Below, one piece after another: positions 25,868 to 35,595 of a DNA stretch of 64,000 nt. Numbering within the stretch: position 1 is the stretch's first letter; each line of letters starts with the position of its first letter. The position numbers were made by a program, and so were the translations under genes. Under the pieces are notes generated by a model. That model was not told the origin of the DNA. It was given only the letters and a program-made list of their open reading frames with translations, and made no database searches. Source of the stretch: Chitinophaga silvisoli (GTDB taxonomy: Bacteria > Bacteroidota > Bacteroidia > Chitinophagales > Chitinophagaceae); NCBI RefSeq assembly GCF_003412465.1, contig NZ_QTJV01000002.1, positions 186,001 to 250,000 on the forward strand. Reading direction: 5' to 3'.

Positions 25868-26644
25868 TTATTCACCAATGAATGAAGCAGGTCGTTTTTC
25901 AATGAATGCGGCAGCGCCTTCCTGCATATCTTTTGTAGAAAAGCAGGCACCGAATTCATTGATTTCCAGCTCATATCCATCTATATCCTTGTCGATTGCA
26001 CCATTCGTACATTTGATCACCCTGGCAATTGCCAGCGGTGCTTTTGCATGAATTTTTGCTAATATTTCTTTGGCTTTTGTGAGTAGTTCTTCTGGTGCTA
26101 CAACATGGTTCACGAGTCCCCATTGCAATGCGTCCTGAGCATTGATCATATCGGCAGTCATCATCAGTTCCATAGCTTTACCTTTGCCTATGAGAGCGGT
26201 GAGACGTTGGGTACCACCATATCCCGGGATGATGCCGAGGTTTACTTCGGGCTGACCGAATTTTGCATTGGTCGCAGCGATTCGAAAGTGACAAGCCATG
26301 GCGAGTTCACAACCGCCACCCAGTGCAAAACCATTTACAGCTGCGATGATGGGTTTAGGGCTGTCTTCGATGCGCTTGAAGATCATGTGTCCTTTATTGG
26401 CCAGTTCTACGGCCTGTTGAGGAGATAAACGCAGAAATTCCGAGATATCTGCGCCGGCTACAAATGCTTTTTCTCCAGTACCAGTGATGACCGCACTTTT
26501 TATTTCCTGATTTTTGTATACCTCATCTATGGCAAGCGCCAGTTCTGCCATCACCTGCTGGTTCAGGGCATTCATTTTATCCGGGCGGTTGATGTAGATG
26601 AACAAGGTATTGTTTTCTATGGTAGTATTGATCGTCTGGTACAT
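25868..26644 (-). CDS. enoyl-CoA hydratase/isomerase family protein
   Basis: 258 residues from MYQTINTTIENN (start 26644; upstream in-frame residues are non-homologous). It has the crotonase fold: NRPDKMNALNQQVM near the N-terminus, AFVAGADISEFL, the oxyanion and catalytic stretch NGFALGGGCELAMACHFRIA, GQPEVNLGIIPGYGGTQRL and a C-terminal helical region. A Glu in PEVNLG matches the hydratase Glu, so hydratase activity is likely; acyl-CoA substrate unknown. Length is usual for the family. Confidence 0.92.
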   Translation of the reverse strand: MYQTINTTIENNTLFIYINRPDKMNALNQQVMAELALAIDEVYKNQEIKSAVITGTGEKAFVAGADISEFLRLSPQQAVELANKGHMIFKRIEDSPKPIIAAVNGFALGGGCELAMACHFRIAATNAKFGQPEVNLGIIPGYGGTQRLTALIGKGKAMELMMTADMINAQDALQWGLVNHVVAPEELLTKAKEILAKIHAKAPLAIARVIKCTNGAIDKDIDGYELEINEFGACFSTKDMQEGAAAFIEKRPASFIGE

Positions 26645-26747
26645 GGTTTTTCGGTTTGGATATCTAATGTAAGGAATTTTTACGGCCCGCCGCTGATAGG
26701 ATTTTAACATTTAATTATTAGATAATATCTTACTACTACTCACAAAA

Positions 26748-26780
26748 AAATCCTTCTTAGTTATTGACAAAGAAGGATTT
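26748..26780. terminator. bidirectional stem-loop
   Basis: AAATCCTTCTT-loop-AAGAAGGATTT, an 11-bp perfect stem with an 11-nt loop, in the gap between the outer-membrane gene and the enoyl-CoA hydratase. Confidence 0.6.
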
Positions 26781-26819
26781 ACAAATTTATTACTCAGCAA
26801 AAGGTATGAGCTTATAGAA

Positions 26820-26871
26820 GCGTCGAACTAGCGTCGAATTCGCGTCGAAGAAGCAACGGCAGAGCATCGAA
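26820..26871. repeat. 11-bp-phased GCGTCGAA repeats
   Basis: GCGTCGAA starts at 26820, 26831 and 26842; a degenerate copy (GCAACGGC) at 26853 and GCATCGAA at 26864 continue the same 11-bp step. Five sites on one DNA face suggest a protein-binding array. It lies downstream of the outer-membrane gene and upstream of the enoyl-CoA hydratase. Confidence 0.6.
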
Positions 26872-26891
26872 CACGTGAAAATAATACCAGT

Positions 26892-27626
26892 TTAATTCCT
26901 GATCATTTTAAAATGCCCATAGTTTTTTATGAAGGGATCCCTGAAATCGTAGGTCAGTGTCACCAGGAACATTTTGGATGCCACATTACGGTAAGGGTAG
27001 GTGGCTACTCCTGCTATCGTTTCTTTATAATTTTTGTTGAAAAAGTCATTGGGATAGTACTGTACTTTCAGTCCAATACCGGGGTAGAAGCGGAAACCAG
27101 CGAACAGTGAGGGCATGAGCAGGGGAGTGCGGTCACTGAACCATTCATTGAATTTCTTTACTTTTTTGCCATCTACGAATTGCTTCTCTTTATAGTTAAA
27201 GGCCAGGTCATACTGACCACCCAGGAAGAAGAAGAAATTCTGTCCTCTTACATCGCCAATTTTAATACCGAAAGGTACACCCAGGGTGTAAACGCGGCGC
27301 TTTAGCTTTATATCGAGGGTATCGCTACCCTTGGTGATGATACCTATATTTTTGATGTTGATGCCCGAAAAGACACCCATCCACTTAGAGAAGTCGTAAT
27401 TGTAATTACGGCCCATATTGAAGAAGAGGGTAAAGCGGGGGGCGGTGCTTACATGTTCGCCACCATATTTTACATCGCCAAACGTGAGAATCGGCCCGTC
27501 TCCACCAATGGATGGATATACGTGCTGGTGGAGTTTGGTTGGTTTTTGAGCAGTGGTATCCTGGGCAAAAACAGCCAATTGGCACAGGCAGCATACGAGG
27601 GTAAACAGGGATGTCTTTATATTCAT
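26892..27626 (-). CDS. outer-membrane beta-barrel protein, unknown
   Basis: 244 residues from MNIKTSLFTLVCC (start 27626, giving a proper signal peptide ending in QLAVFAQ). The mature part is about ten amphipathic strands with aromatic girdles (FFFFLGGQYDLAF, GLKVQYYPNDFF, MFLVTLTYDF), typical of small porin-like outer-membrane barrels in Bacteroidota. No named family is recognised. It is directly upstream of, and divergent in function from, the B12-binding protein gene on the same strand (55-bp gap). Confidence 0.75.
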   Translation of the reverse strand: MNIKTSLFTLVCCLCQLAVFAQDTTAQKPTKLHQHVYPSIGGDGPILTFGDVKYGGEHVSTAPRFTLFFNMGRNYNYDFSKWMGVFSGINIKNIGIITKGSDTLDIKLKRRVYTLGVPFGIKIGDVRGQNFFFFLGGQYDLAFNYKEKQFVDGKKVKKFNEWFSDRTPLLMPSLFAGFRFYPGIGLKVQYYPNDFFNKNYKETIAGVATYPYRNVASKMFLVTLTYDFRDPFIKNYGHFKMIRN

Positions 27627-27680
27627 TCTTGCTTCTTTTTCAGGAAAAGACGAGTGAGTGAACAAAAGGTTACAGCAATT

Positions 27681-28100
27681 TTAGAAATTTCTGTGGGTGG
27701 CTACCCATTCGTTGATATAAGTAGCGATATCTGCTGTGCGGGTGCCGGGAGGGAACAGTTTGCCGACCCCGATCTCATGGAGTGTGTGCATATCTGTTTC
27801 GGGAATGATGCCGCCGCCGGTTAGCAGTACATCGTCCATACCTTTTTCTTTCATAATGGCCATGATGCGGGGGAATACGGTCATATGAGCACCTGAGAGG
27901 ATGCTGACACCGATAGCATCTACATCTTCCTGGAGGGCGGCGCTGACCACCATCTCAGGGGTTTGGCGCAGGCCGGTGTAAATGACTTCCATACCGGCAT
28001 CGCGGAGAGCGGCGGCGATTACTTTAGCGCCGCGATCATGGCCATCGAGGCCAACTTTAGCCACGAGTACCCGGATAGGGCGTTGCGGAGGGGTGACCAT
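27681..28100 (-). CDS. cobalamin-binding domain protein, methylmalonyl-CoA mutase C-terminal type
   Basis: 139 residues forming one B12-binding Rossmann domain. The base-off signature D-x-H-x-x-G is present in [12 protein letters not shown] (cobalt-ligand His), with SILSGAHM and [10 protein letters not shown] completing the S-x-L and G-G motifs. As a stand-alone domain it would pair with a separate catalytic subunit (methylmalonyl-CoA or isobutyryl-CoA type mutase) not found in this window. It fits the methylmalonyl-CoA epimerase at 8.4 kb as part of propionate metabolism. The mutase partner must be encoded elsewhere. Confidence 0.9.
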   Translation of the reverse strand: MVTPPQRPIRVLVAKVGLDGHDRGAKVIAAALRDAGMEVIYTGLRQTPEMVVSAALQEDVDAIGVSILSGAHMTVFPRIMAIMKEKGMDDVLLTGGGIIPETDMHTLHEIGVGKLFPPGTRTADIATYINEWVATHRNF

Positions 28101-28250
28101 TGTATTTTGTAGTTTTTCCGTGAATTTATTTCCTAAATGTACGATTCTCTGAAAAAGAGTATTCGCTTAAAAAGAGAAAATTCTTTCCCCTGAGGCAGGA
28201 TAACTCTATCTTAAATAGCGGTGTTCTGCGGTCAGCTTGGCAGATTTCGT

Positions 28251-28258
28251 TACATTTG
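28251..28258 (+). promoter_or_regulatory. -7 promoter element for glnS
   Basis: TACATTTG matches TAnnTTTG 23 bp before the glnS ATG. No clear -33 TTG at the normal distance. Confidence 0.4.
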
Positions 28259-28281
28259 TCGTCCGAAATAATTTAAACCTT

Positions 28282-29970
28282 ATGAGCGAAGAAAGGTCCT
28301 TGAACTTCCTTGAACAAATCATCGAAGAGGATATTGCCAACGGTGTCAATGACGGAAGGGTACTCACCCGTTTCCCACCTGAACCCAATGGCTACCTGCA
28401 CATCGGGCATGCTAAAAGCATCTGCCTGAACTTTGGACTGGCAAAGAAATATGGTGGCCAGACCAATCTTCGGTTCGACGATACCAATCCGGTAACCGAA
28501 GACACTGAATATGTGGAGTCTATTAAAGCCGACATCCAATGGTTGGGCTTCCAATGGGCACAGGAACTCTATGCGTCCGATTATTTCGAGCAGATCTACA
28601 ATTTCGCTGTACAACTGATCAAAAAAGGCCTGGCTTACGTGGATGATTCTACTCCGGAGGAGATCGCTGCATCCAAAGGCACACCCACCCAGATCGGTAC
28701 ACCTACTCCTTACCGTAGCCGTAGCATTGAAGAGAACCTGGATCTCTTTGAGCGTATGAAAAACGGAGAATTCAAGGATGGTGAAAAAGTACTGCGTGCA
28801 AAAATAGAGACCGAACAATTTGAGGAAGGCTCTCCGGAGCGTTCCAATATGCATATGCGTGACCCGTTGATGTACCGCATCAAGCATGCACATCACCACC
28901 GTACCGGTGACAAATGGTGTATTTACCCGATGTATGACTTTGCCCATGGCCAGAGTGACAGCATTGAAGGAATCACCCATTCCATCTGTACGCTGGAGTT
29001 CATTCCTCACCGTGCGCTGTACAACTGGTTCATTGCACAGCTGGGCATTTTCCCTTCCCGTCAGTATGAGTTTGCCAGGTTAAACCTGACATACACTGTG
29101 ATGAGTAAACGTAAATTGCTGCAGCTGGTAAATGAAAAGCATGTAAGTGGATGGGATGACCCTCGTATGCCTACTATCAGCGGTCTTCGCAGAAGAGGTT
29201 TTACGCCTGCAAGCATCCGTGAGTTCTGCGAAAGAATCGGGGTGCAGAAGCGTGAGAATGTGATTGATGTAAGTCTGCTGGAATTCCTGGTACGTGATGA
29301 GCTGAACAAAACAGCGAATCGTGTAATGGCCGTATTGGACCCAGTGAAACTGGTGATCACTGATTATCCGGATGACAAGGTGGAGGAAATGACGGCAGAC
29401 AATAACCCGGAAGATCCTGCATCCGGCACACGTACTATACTTTTCAGCAAGACCTTGTATATAGAGAGAGAAGACTTTATGGAGGAGCCTCCTAAGAAGT
29501 TCTTCCGTCTGGGACCTGGTCTGGTAGTGCGTTTGAAGAATGCATATATCATCAAGGGAGAAAGTTTTGACAAGGATGAGAATGGCAACATCACTACTAT
29601 CTATGCGACTCACTATCCTGAGAGCAAGAGTGGTGGTGATACTTCTGGTCTGAATGTAAAAGGTACCATCCACTGGGTGAGTGCAGCGCATGCAAAGACT
29701 GCAGAGGTGAGACTGTATGACCGCCTGTTCAATACGCCGGATCCTGGTAATGAGGAAGGTGATTTCAAGTCTTATATCAATCCTGATTCACTCACGGTGA
29801 TTCCGAATGCGCTGATTGAGCCATCATTGGTAGATGCGAAGCCGGGAGATAAGTTGCAGTTCCTGAGGAAGGGGTATTTTACTGTGGATCCTGATAGTAC
29901 TGCGGAGAAGATGGTGTTTAACAGAACGGTTACCCTGAAGGATACCTGGGCGAAGGAGGCAAAGAAATAA
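28282..29970 (+). CDS. glnS: glutaminyl-tRNA synthetase
   Basis: 562 residues from [12 protein letters not shown] (start 28282). Class I aaRS that charges tRNA-Gln. HIGH motif as [11 protein letters not shown] in [19 protein letters not shown] as MSKRK in [13 protein letters not shown], the Gln-specific RFDDTNP loop, and a C-terminal beta-barrel anticodon-binding domain. Presence of GlnRS means this organism need not use the Glu-tRNA-Gln amidotransferase route for Gln. It converges on gltX with a shared terminator. Confidence 0.97.
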   Translation: MSEERSLNFLEQIIEEDIANGVNDGRVLTRFPPEPNGYLHIGHAKSICLNFGLAKKYGGQTNLRFDDTNPVTEDTEYVESIKADIQWLGFQWAQELYASDYFEQIYNFAVQLIKKGLAYVDDSTPEEIAASKGTPTQIGTPTPYRSRSIEENLDLFERMKNGEFKDGEKVLRAKIETEQFEEGSPERSNMHMRDPLMYRIKHAHHHRTGDKWCIYPMYDFAHGQSDSIEGITHSICTLEFIPHRALYNWFIAQLGIFPSRQYEFARLNLTYTVMSKRKLLQLVNEKHVSGWDDPRMPTISGLRRRGFTPASIREFCERIGVQKRENVIDVSLLEFLVRDELNKTANRVMAVLDPVKLVITDYPDDKVEEMTADNNPEDPASGTRTILFSKTLYIEREDFMEEPPKKFFRLGPGLVVRLKNAYIIKGESFDKDENGNITTIYATHYPESKSGGDTSGLNVKGTIHWVSAAHAKTAEVRLYDRLFNTPDPGNEEGDFKSYINPDSLTVIPNALIEPSLVDAKPGDKLQFLRKGYFTVDPDSTAEKMVFNRTVTLKDTWAKEAKK

Positions 29971-29984
29971 GCTGACTTTTAAAT

Positions 29985-30024
29985 AAAAAAAACGCTTCTG
30001 CTGGTTGGCAGAAGCGTTTTTTTT
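29985..30024. terminator. bidirectional terminator between glnS and gltX
   Basis: ACGCTTCTGC-TGGTTG-GCAGAAGCGT flanked by eight A and eight T residues serves both convergent genes. Confidence 0.95.
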
Positions 30025-30034
30025 ATTGACTACT

Positions 30035-31567
30035 TTATGCGTTGATGGCTTTCAGGCCATTCATGATTCTTTGAATCGTTTCATGTTTACCCAATGTCTC
30101 AGCGATATTGAAGACAGGAGGACCGAATTTACCACCTGTCAGCATAATGCGGAAGGGCAATTGCAGTTCACCTACTTTAATGTTCATAGAAGTAGCGAGT
30201 GTTTTGAAGCTTTCTTCTACAGATGCCAGTGAGAAATCGGACAATGTTTCCAGTACGGAAGCCCAGTCCATAAAGAACTGTGTTTTATCAGCATTCCACT
30301 TGGGTTTCACCGCAGTTACATCCCATGTTTCAGGAGCCTGGAAGAAGAAGAAACCGTGGTTCCAGATATCATTTACGAAATCGCAACGGTCTTTTACCAA
30401 ACCAGCGATGGTGGCTACGTATTCAGGCGCAGCAGTGATACCTTTTTCTTTCAGCACAGGTTCGAACAAGGTAGCCAGTTTGTTATTATCCGCATTCAGC
30501 AGGTATTGGTGGTTGAACCATTTTGCTTTTTCATAATCGAATTTAGCACCTGACTTGCTTACGCGATCGAGGGAGAAGCGGGCAATCAGTTCATCCATAG
30601 AGAAGATTTCCTGGCCGGAACCGTCATTCCAACCCAGCATGGCCAGCATGTTGACAAAAGCTTCAGGCAGGAAACCGTTTTCACGGAAGCCTTTGGTGAG
30701 GTCGCCGGTTTTAGGATCGGTCCAGTTCATGGCATAAACCGGGAAACCGAGTCTGTCGCCATCGCGCTTAGACAATTTACCATTGCCATCAGGTTTCAGG
30801 ATCAGTGGCAGGTGCGCCCATTGCGGCATGTCTGCTTCCCAGCCCAGGTATTTCCAGAGCAGGAGGTGTACGGGGGCAGAAGGCAGCCATTCTTCACCAC
30901 GGAAAGCGTGGGTGATCTTCATGAGATAGTCATCTACTACCACGGCGAGGTGATAGGTAGGCATACCATCGGCTTTGAGCAGTACCTTATCATCGACAGT
31001 GCTGGTATTGAACTGTACATGACCACGAATCAGGTCGGTAAAGCTTACTTCTTCGTTATCCGGCATTTTTATACGGATGACGTGGCGGGTGCCATTCTTC
31101 AGCAGTGCTGCCGTTTCGGCTTCGGACAAAGAAATGGAGTTCTTCATCTGTGCGCGGGCGGCATGATTATATTGTGGCGACGGATTTTCTTCAGTTTTGA
31201 GACGGGTGCGCATCTCTTCCAGTTCTTCAGGCGTATCAAAGGCATAGTAAGCATAGCCTGCTTTTACCAGTTGTTCTGCATACTCACGGTAGATAGGTTT
31301 ACGTTCGCTCTGGCGGTAAGGGGCATAAGGGCCACCTACGAGCGGGCTTTCATCTGCATTCAGGCCGCACCATTTCAGGCATTCCATGATATATTCCTCT
31401 GCACCGGGAACATAACGTGTCTGGTCGGTATCCTCAATACGGAGCACAAAATCACCATTGTGCTGTTTTGCAAATAAGTAATTGAATAAGACCGTGCGTA
31501 CACCACCCAGGTGTAATCCGCCGGTAGGACTGGGCGCAAATCGTACCCGAACTTTCTGTTGTTGCAT
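30035..31567 (-). CDS. gltX: glutamyl-tRNA synthetase
   Basis: 510 residues, class I aaRS charging tRNA-Glu. HIGH region is FAPSPTGGLHLGGVRTVLF (the His is preserved, GLHLGG being the usual bacterial form), the KMSKS-type motif is KLSKRDGDRLG, and the C-terminal helical anticodon-binding domain is complete. ATG start at 31567 opens with QQQKVRVRFAPSP, typical for the family. Nothing unusual in the sequence. Confidence 0.97.
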   Translation of the reverse strand: MQQQKVRVRFAPSPTGGLHLGGVRTVLFNYLFAKQHNGDFVLRIEDTDQTRYVPGAEEYIMECLKWCGLNADESPLVGGPYAPYRQSERKPIYREYAEQLVKAGYAYYAFDTPEELEEMRTRLKTEENPSPQYNHAARAQMKNSISLSEAETAALLKNGTRHVIRIKMPDNEEVSFTDLIRGHVQFNTSTVDDKVLLKADGMPTYHLAVVVDDYLMKITHAFRGEEWLPSAPVHLLLWKYLGWEADMPQWAHLPLILKPDGNGKLSKRDGDRLGFPVYAMNWTDPKTGDLTKGFRENGFLPEAFVNMLAMLGWNDGSGQEIFSMDELIARFSLDRVSKSGAKFDYEKAKWFNHQYLLNADNNKLATLFEPVLKEKGITAAPEYVATIAGLVKDRCDFVNDIWNHGFFFFQAPETWDVTAVKPKWNADKTQFFMDWASVLETLSDFSLASVEESFKTLATSMNIKVGELQLPFRIMLTGGKFGPPVFNIAETLGKHETIQRIMNGLKAINA

Positions 31568-31641
31568 GCCGCAAAGGTAAAATGGAATTACGAATTACGG
31601 TTCAATTTATGCTACCTTTAAAATTAAATCCGAACCCATCC

Positions 31642-32268
31642 ATGTTTTATCTGACCAAGACACCGGCTATCCTGAAAGCCATTTATAGTAGCTGTACCTG
31701 GAGTCTTTCTCCGGCAAAGCCATCGGTGTACCTGACTTTTGATGATGGTCCGCATCCTACAGCTACACCTTTTATCCTGGATTTATTGAAGAAGTATAAT
31801 GCAAAGGGCACTTTCTTTTGTATTGGCAAGAATGTGGTGGAGCATCCGGAGATTTATCAGCGGATATTGGAGGAGGGGCATACGACGGGGAATCATACGC
31901 ATAATCACCTGAATGGGTGGAAAACTGGGACGGATAAGTATGTGGAGAATGTGATGGAGGCGAGGAAGTATATTAATTCTACCTTGTTCAGGCCACCTTA
32001 TGGGCGGATTACGCCATTCCAGATTAAGCAGATTAAGCGGCTGGTGCCGGGGGCGCAGATTGTGATGTGGGATGTATTGAGTGCGGATTTTGATACGGAG
32101 ATTAATGGAGAGGCGTGTGTGCAGAATGTGGTGTTTAAGTCAAAGCCGGGGTCGATCATAGTGTTTCATGACAGTACGAAGGCCTGGGACAGGCTGGAGT
32201 ATTCATTGCCGAGGGTGATGGAGTATTTTAAGAAGAAGGGGCTGGGGATGGAGGCGATACCGGTATAA
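31642..32268 (+). CDS. polysaccharide deacetylase (NodB homology) family protein
   Basis: 208 residues from MFYLTKTPAILKA (start 31642). A NodB domain fills nearly the whole protein: motif 1 TFDDGPHPTATP (catalytic base and metal Asp), motif 2 HTTGNHTHNHLN (metal His pair), motif 3 RPPYGR, motif 4 DVLSADFDT, and motif 5 IVFHDS. No signal peptide is obvious, though the N-terminal stretch could be a short anchor. It likely N-deacetylates a chitooligosaccharide or peptidoglycan-type substrate; which one is not visible. Confidence 0.92.
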   Translation: MFYLTKTPAILKAIYSSCTWSLSPAKPSVYLTFDDGPHPTATPFILDLLKKYNAKGTFFCIGKNVVEHPEIYQRILEEGHTTGNHTHNHLNGWKTGTDKYVENVMEARKYINSTLFRPPYGRITPFQIKQIKRLVPGAQIVMWDVLSADFDTEINGEACVQNVVFKSKPGSIIVFHDSTKAWDRLEYSLPRVMEYFKKKGLGMEAIPV

Positions 32269-32356
32269 TAGGGCTAAAATAAAAAAACCAGGTTCCTTGC
32301 TCCCCTAGTGGCATTCGCGCTTTCGGGCAATCAGAAACCTGGGCAGTCAGATTTAA

Positions 32357-32445
32357 TTTTATTACAAAGGCAGTTTGATAGTCTTTACTTGATCACCTAC
32401 TGATACTGTTAAAGAGTCATCACATACCCCGTTACCATAATCAAA
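32357..32445 (-). pseudogene. orphaned 3' tail of a paralogous lipoprotein gene
   Basis: An 86-bp stretch repeats the final part of the next gene 89 bp away with four differences. Read on the minus strand it gives FDYGNGVCDDSLTVSVGDQV then KTIKLPL and a stop. Three of the four differences are silent and one is Lys-to-Gln, so it was once coding. It is the leftover of a deleted tandem paralogue. Confidence 0.75.
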
Positions 32446-32450
32446 TTTTA

Positions 32451-33344
32451 TTACAAAGGCAGTTTGATAGTCTTCACTTTATCGCCTACTGATACTGTTA
32501 AAGAGTCGTCACATACCCCGTTACCATAATCCAGCACAGCAGTCAGCGAGTTGAATGAAACAGCAGCTTTACCCTTGCCGATATAAGCGCAATTCAGTTT
32601 TCTTTCCAGTGCGGAAGAATCTGACACGGTGATATAAGCAGCTTTACCTGTTGTATACACCAGGGAGTCAGTACCTACATACGTAAAGATATCATCACTT
32701 ACATTACCCAGGGTTGCAGTACCGGAAATTTGGGTATAAGTACCCGTACCACCGAAGCCTACGATTGTAGTATCCAGGGTTACAGAGCCGCCGGAGATAA
32801 CGGAGAGGTATTTATAAGTGCTGTTATTGCTGGTATTGGTGATGGTCTGTGTACCGGTTACGCTCTTGCCATTTACGGTGTAAGTGAGTGGTTTGATGGT
32901 GATTACGGAACCAGTGTAATAGAAGTAGCCGGACATGGTAATCTGGATGTTGCCTGCGCGTACACGGCCATCGGAATCAGCACAGTTGTTAGTACCAGCA
33001 CCGAAGCTTACTAATATAGTTTTAGGCCAGCTGTCATTTTGTACGTTATCAACAGAGTAGCTATAGCAGGAGCCCAGTTTGGAAGCTATTTCATTATTTG
33101 CGGCTTTACGGCCAGTCTGGTTATAACCGGCATCCTGGCATACTTCGAGCGCAACTGCGAAGAGATCATCGAAATAGCCGTATACAACAGCCTGATCGCC
33201 GGCGGCGGAAATAGTCAGGTTATCGTTTGTATTACTTGTTTTTACATCGGTAGTGCTTTTGGAACAAGCATAAAATAAAGTGGCTGTCAATAAAAGGCAC
33301 ACAACACCTGCAAGGATACGGTTAAAGCAAAAATAGCTTCTCAT
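32451..33344 (-). CDS. lipoprotein of unknown function
   Basis: 297 residues from MRSYFCFNRILAG (start 33344) with a lipobox LLTATLFYAC. The mature protein is Ser/Thr/Gly-rich and beta-rich, with features of a Bacteroidota family of unknown role: TILVSFGAGTNNCADSDG, an ITIKPLTYTVNGKSVTGTQT repeat-like strand, and the C-terminal VCDDSLTVSVGDKVKTIKLP. Cell-surface or periplasmic location is expected. A duplicate of its tail lies just downstream. No function can be proposed. Confidence 0.75.
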   Translation of the reverse strand: MRSYFCFNRILAGVVCLLLTATLFYACSKSTTDVKTSNTNDNLTISAAGDQAVVYGYFDDLFAVALEVCQDAGYNQTGRKAANNEIASKLGSCYSYSVDNVQNDSWPKTILVSFGAGTNNCADSDGRVRAGNIQITMSGYFYYTGSVITIKPLTYTVNGKSVTGTQTITNTSNNSTYKYLSVISGGSVTLDTTIVGFGGTGTYTQISGTATLGNVSDDIFTYVGTDSLVYTTGKAAYITVSDSSALERKLNCAYIGKGKAAVSFNSLTAVLDYGNGVCDDSLTVSVGDKVKTIKLPL

Positions 33345-33471
33345 AGGATAAGTATAATTTTTAATGAGGTTTTGCGGCCGTACTTTTGTACGGGAGATCG
33401 CTGATATATTTAATAAATACAAATATAATATTTTTAGTAATCTCTTAGAAAAAATTAATATTTCTGATAAA

Positions 33472-34242
33472 ATGCAATGGATTGATACACATGCCCATTT
33501 GTATGGGGAAGATTTTTCGGATGACAGGACGGCGACTATTGAGCGTGCTATACAGGCGGGCGTATATCAGTTAATATTGCCCAATATTGACAGTCAGTCG
33601 ATTGATGGGATGCTGGCATTGGAGCGGCAGTTTCCGGGGGTGTGTATACCTATGATGGGGGTACATCCCTGTTATGTGAATGATAATGTGGATGTGGAAT
33701 TGGGCGTGGTGGAAAGCTGGCTGGAGCAGCGGTCTTTTAAGGCGATTGGGGAGATTGGGCTGGATTTTTACTGGGACAAGACGTTTACAGCGCAGCAGTA
33801 CAAGGCATTCAGGCGGCAATTGGACCTGGCGCGGCAATATGGGATTCCGGTGGCGATTCATAGCCGGGAGAGCACGAGGGAGTGTATAGATGAGGTGCGT
33901 GCATTACAGGATGGCAGGTTGAGTGGTGTGTTTCATTGTTTTGGGGGTACGGTAGAGGAGGCGAAGGAGATCATCGATCTAGGCTTTTACCTGGGTATTG
34001 GTGGAGTAGTGACTTTTAAGAAGTCTGGATTGGATGTAACGCTTGCGCAGATAGACTTAGAACACATTGTATTAGAGACAGATGCGCCTTACCTGGCACC
34101 TGTTCCATATAGGGGGAAGAGGAATGAGAGCTCGTATATTCCATTGATCGGGGAAAAAATTGCAGATATAAAAAATCTAAAAATTGAAGATGTGGCTGCA
34201 ATAACGACAAGCAATGCCTTGAAATTATTCAAAACTAACTAA
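33472..34242 (+). CDS. tatD: TatD-family metal-dependent hydrolase
   Basis: 256 residues from MQWIDTHAHLYGEDF (start 33472). TIM-barrel amidohydrolase with the metal ligands DTHAH at the N-terminus, GEIGLDFYWD, IHSRES (AIHSRES), VFHCFGG and the C-terminal LETDAPYLAP. TatD proteins are 3'-5' exonucleases or deoxyribonucleases in several species. Normal length. It precedes ansA by 56 bp and may share a transcript. A TACTTTTG -7-like element lies at 33381-33388. Confidence 0.93.
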   Translation: MQWIDTHAHLYGEDFSDDRTATIERAIQAGVYQLILPNIDSQSIDGMLALERQFPGVCIPMMGVHPCYVNDNVDVELGVVESWLEQRSFKAIGEIGLDFYWDKTFTAQQYKAFRRQLDLARQYGIPVAIHSRESTRECIDEVRALQDGRLSGVFHCFGGTVEEAKEIIDLGFYLGIGGVVTFKKSGLDVTLAQIDLEHIVLETDAPYLAPVPYRGKRNESSYIPLIGEKIADIKNLKIEDVAAITTSNALKLFKTN

Positions 34243-34298
34243 CTGATTACGCGGTAAATTTGCAGGCATTTTAGATACAGCAGATACAGCAGCTTGCA

Positions 34299-35333
34299 AT
34301 GAGTAAAATCCTGATTATTTACACGGGCGGAACAGTGGGTATGATCTACGATGAAAAGACAAAGGCTTTGCGGCCGATTGGCTTTAACGAGATCAGGAAC
34401 AACTTGCCCGAACTATACCGCATGGGCATAGACTTTTACGTGTATGCATTCAATCCACCTATTGATTCGTCTGATATGCAGCCGGAAATATGGGTAGAAC
34501 TGGCTTCTATTATTGAGGACAGGTATGACCGGTATGATGGTTTTGTGATCCTGCATGGGTCGGATACTATGTCATTTACGGCATCGGCGTTGAGTTTTAT
34601 GTTGGAGAACCTGGCGAAGCCGGTGATTTTGACAGGATCGCAGTTGCCGATAGGTAAGATCAGGACGGATGCTAAGGAGAACATTATTACGGCGATGGAG
34701 ATAGCTTCTACCCGTCATAATGGTCATGTGGTGGTACCGGAGGTATGTATTTATTTTGACTTTTCTTTGTTCAGGGGGAATCGTTCCAAGAAGTATAATG
34801 CGGAGAAATTTGAGGCGTTTTATTCTATGAACTATGTGCCGCTGGCGGAGGCAGGGATTGATATCAAGTATAAGACGCAGGCGGTATTGCCATTGCCTAC
34901 GGCACCATTGAAGGTGCATAAGCATATGGATGATAATGTGACGGTGCTGAAGATGTTTCCGGGGATTACGAGGAAGGCGGTGGAAGCGATATTGGGGGTA
35001 CAGGGGCTGAAAGGGGTGATTATGGAGACGTTTGGGAGTGGGAATACGAATACGCAGCCATGGTTTATAGATTGTTTGAAGAAGGCGATCGATAAGGGGG
35101 TGGTGATAGTGGATATCACGCAGTGTGATGGGGGATCGGTAGAGTTGGGTAAGTATGAGACGAGCTCGCTGCTGGCGCAGATAGGGGTGATAAGTGGGCA
35201 TGATATGACATTTGAGGCGGCGATTACGAAATTGATGTTTGTGTTGGGGCAGAACCTGGATGCGGCGGCTACCAGGGAGATGATAGAGACATCGTTGAGA
35301 GGGGAGCTGACACCGATAAATCATGAGTGGTGA
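34299..35333 (+). CDS. ansA: type I (cytoplasmic) L-asparaginase
   Basis: 344 residues without a signal peptide. Hydrolyses L-asparagine to aspartate and ammonia. The first catalytic Thr is in IYTGGTVGM, the second triad in ILHGSDTMSFTA, followed by LTGSQLPIG and a C-terminal domain with the TFGSGNTN allosteric-site region. The protein is the length of E. coli AnsA. Downstream lies a tRNA-Ser after about 90 bp. Confidence 0.95.
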   Translation: MSKILIIYTGGTVGMIYDEKTKALRPIGFNEIRNNLPELYRMGIDFYVYAFNPPIDSSDMQPEIWVELASIIEDRYDRYDGFVILHGSDTMSFTASALSFMLENLAKPVILTGSQLPIGKIRTDAKENIITAMEIASTRHNGHVVVPEVCIYFDFSLFRGNRSKKYNAEKFEAFYSMNYVPLAEAGIDIKYKTQAVLPLPTAPLKVHKHMDDNVTVLKMFPGITRKAVEAILGVQGLKGVIMETFGSGNTNTQPWFIDCLKKAIDKGVVIVDITQCDGGSVELGKYETSSLLAQIGVISGHDMTFEAAITKLMFVLGQNLDAAATREMIETSLRGELTPINHEW

Positions 35334-35425
35334 CGAAGATCAGGTTTATTCTTTTGAGAATATTTTGGAAATGTGGTTGAAATGGCTACCTTTGCCATCC
35401 GAAATAAAATTCAACCTTCAACCAA

Positions 35426-35512
35426 GGAGAAGTGCAGGAGTGGTTGAACTGGCACGCCTGGAAAGTGTGTAAACTCGAAAGGGTTTCAAGGGTTCGAATC
35501 CCTTCTTCTCCG
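35426..35512 (+). tRNA. tRNA-Ser (anticodon GGA)
   Basis: Full cloverleaf: acceptor GGAGAAG / CTTCTCC, D-arm, anticodon stem CACGC / GTGTG around CTGGAAA (anticodon GGA, codons UCU/UCC), a long variable arm typical of tRNA-Ser, and T-arm AAGGG-TTCGAAT-CCCTT. Discriminator G; CCA is not encoded. It marks the left border of an accessory region. Confidence 0.97.
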
Positions 35513-35520
35513 CAAGCTTT

Positions 35521-35556
35521 AAAAGCCTTCAAGTCGAAAGATTTGGAGGCTTTTTT
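35521..35556 (+). terminator. terminator after tRNA-Ser
   Basis: AAAGCCT / AGGCTTTTTT stem-loop begins 9 bp after the tRNA and ends in a T-run. Confidence 0.8.
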
Positions 35557-35595
35557 GATTGGCATAATTATAAATAAGTCAATAAATCCTTCCAT

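Noticed and set aside
34572..35324. 250-residue antisense frame in ansA
   Set aside because: Arg/His/Gln/Pro-rich translation typical of antisense reading of a GC-biased gene.
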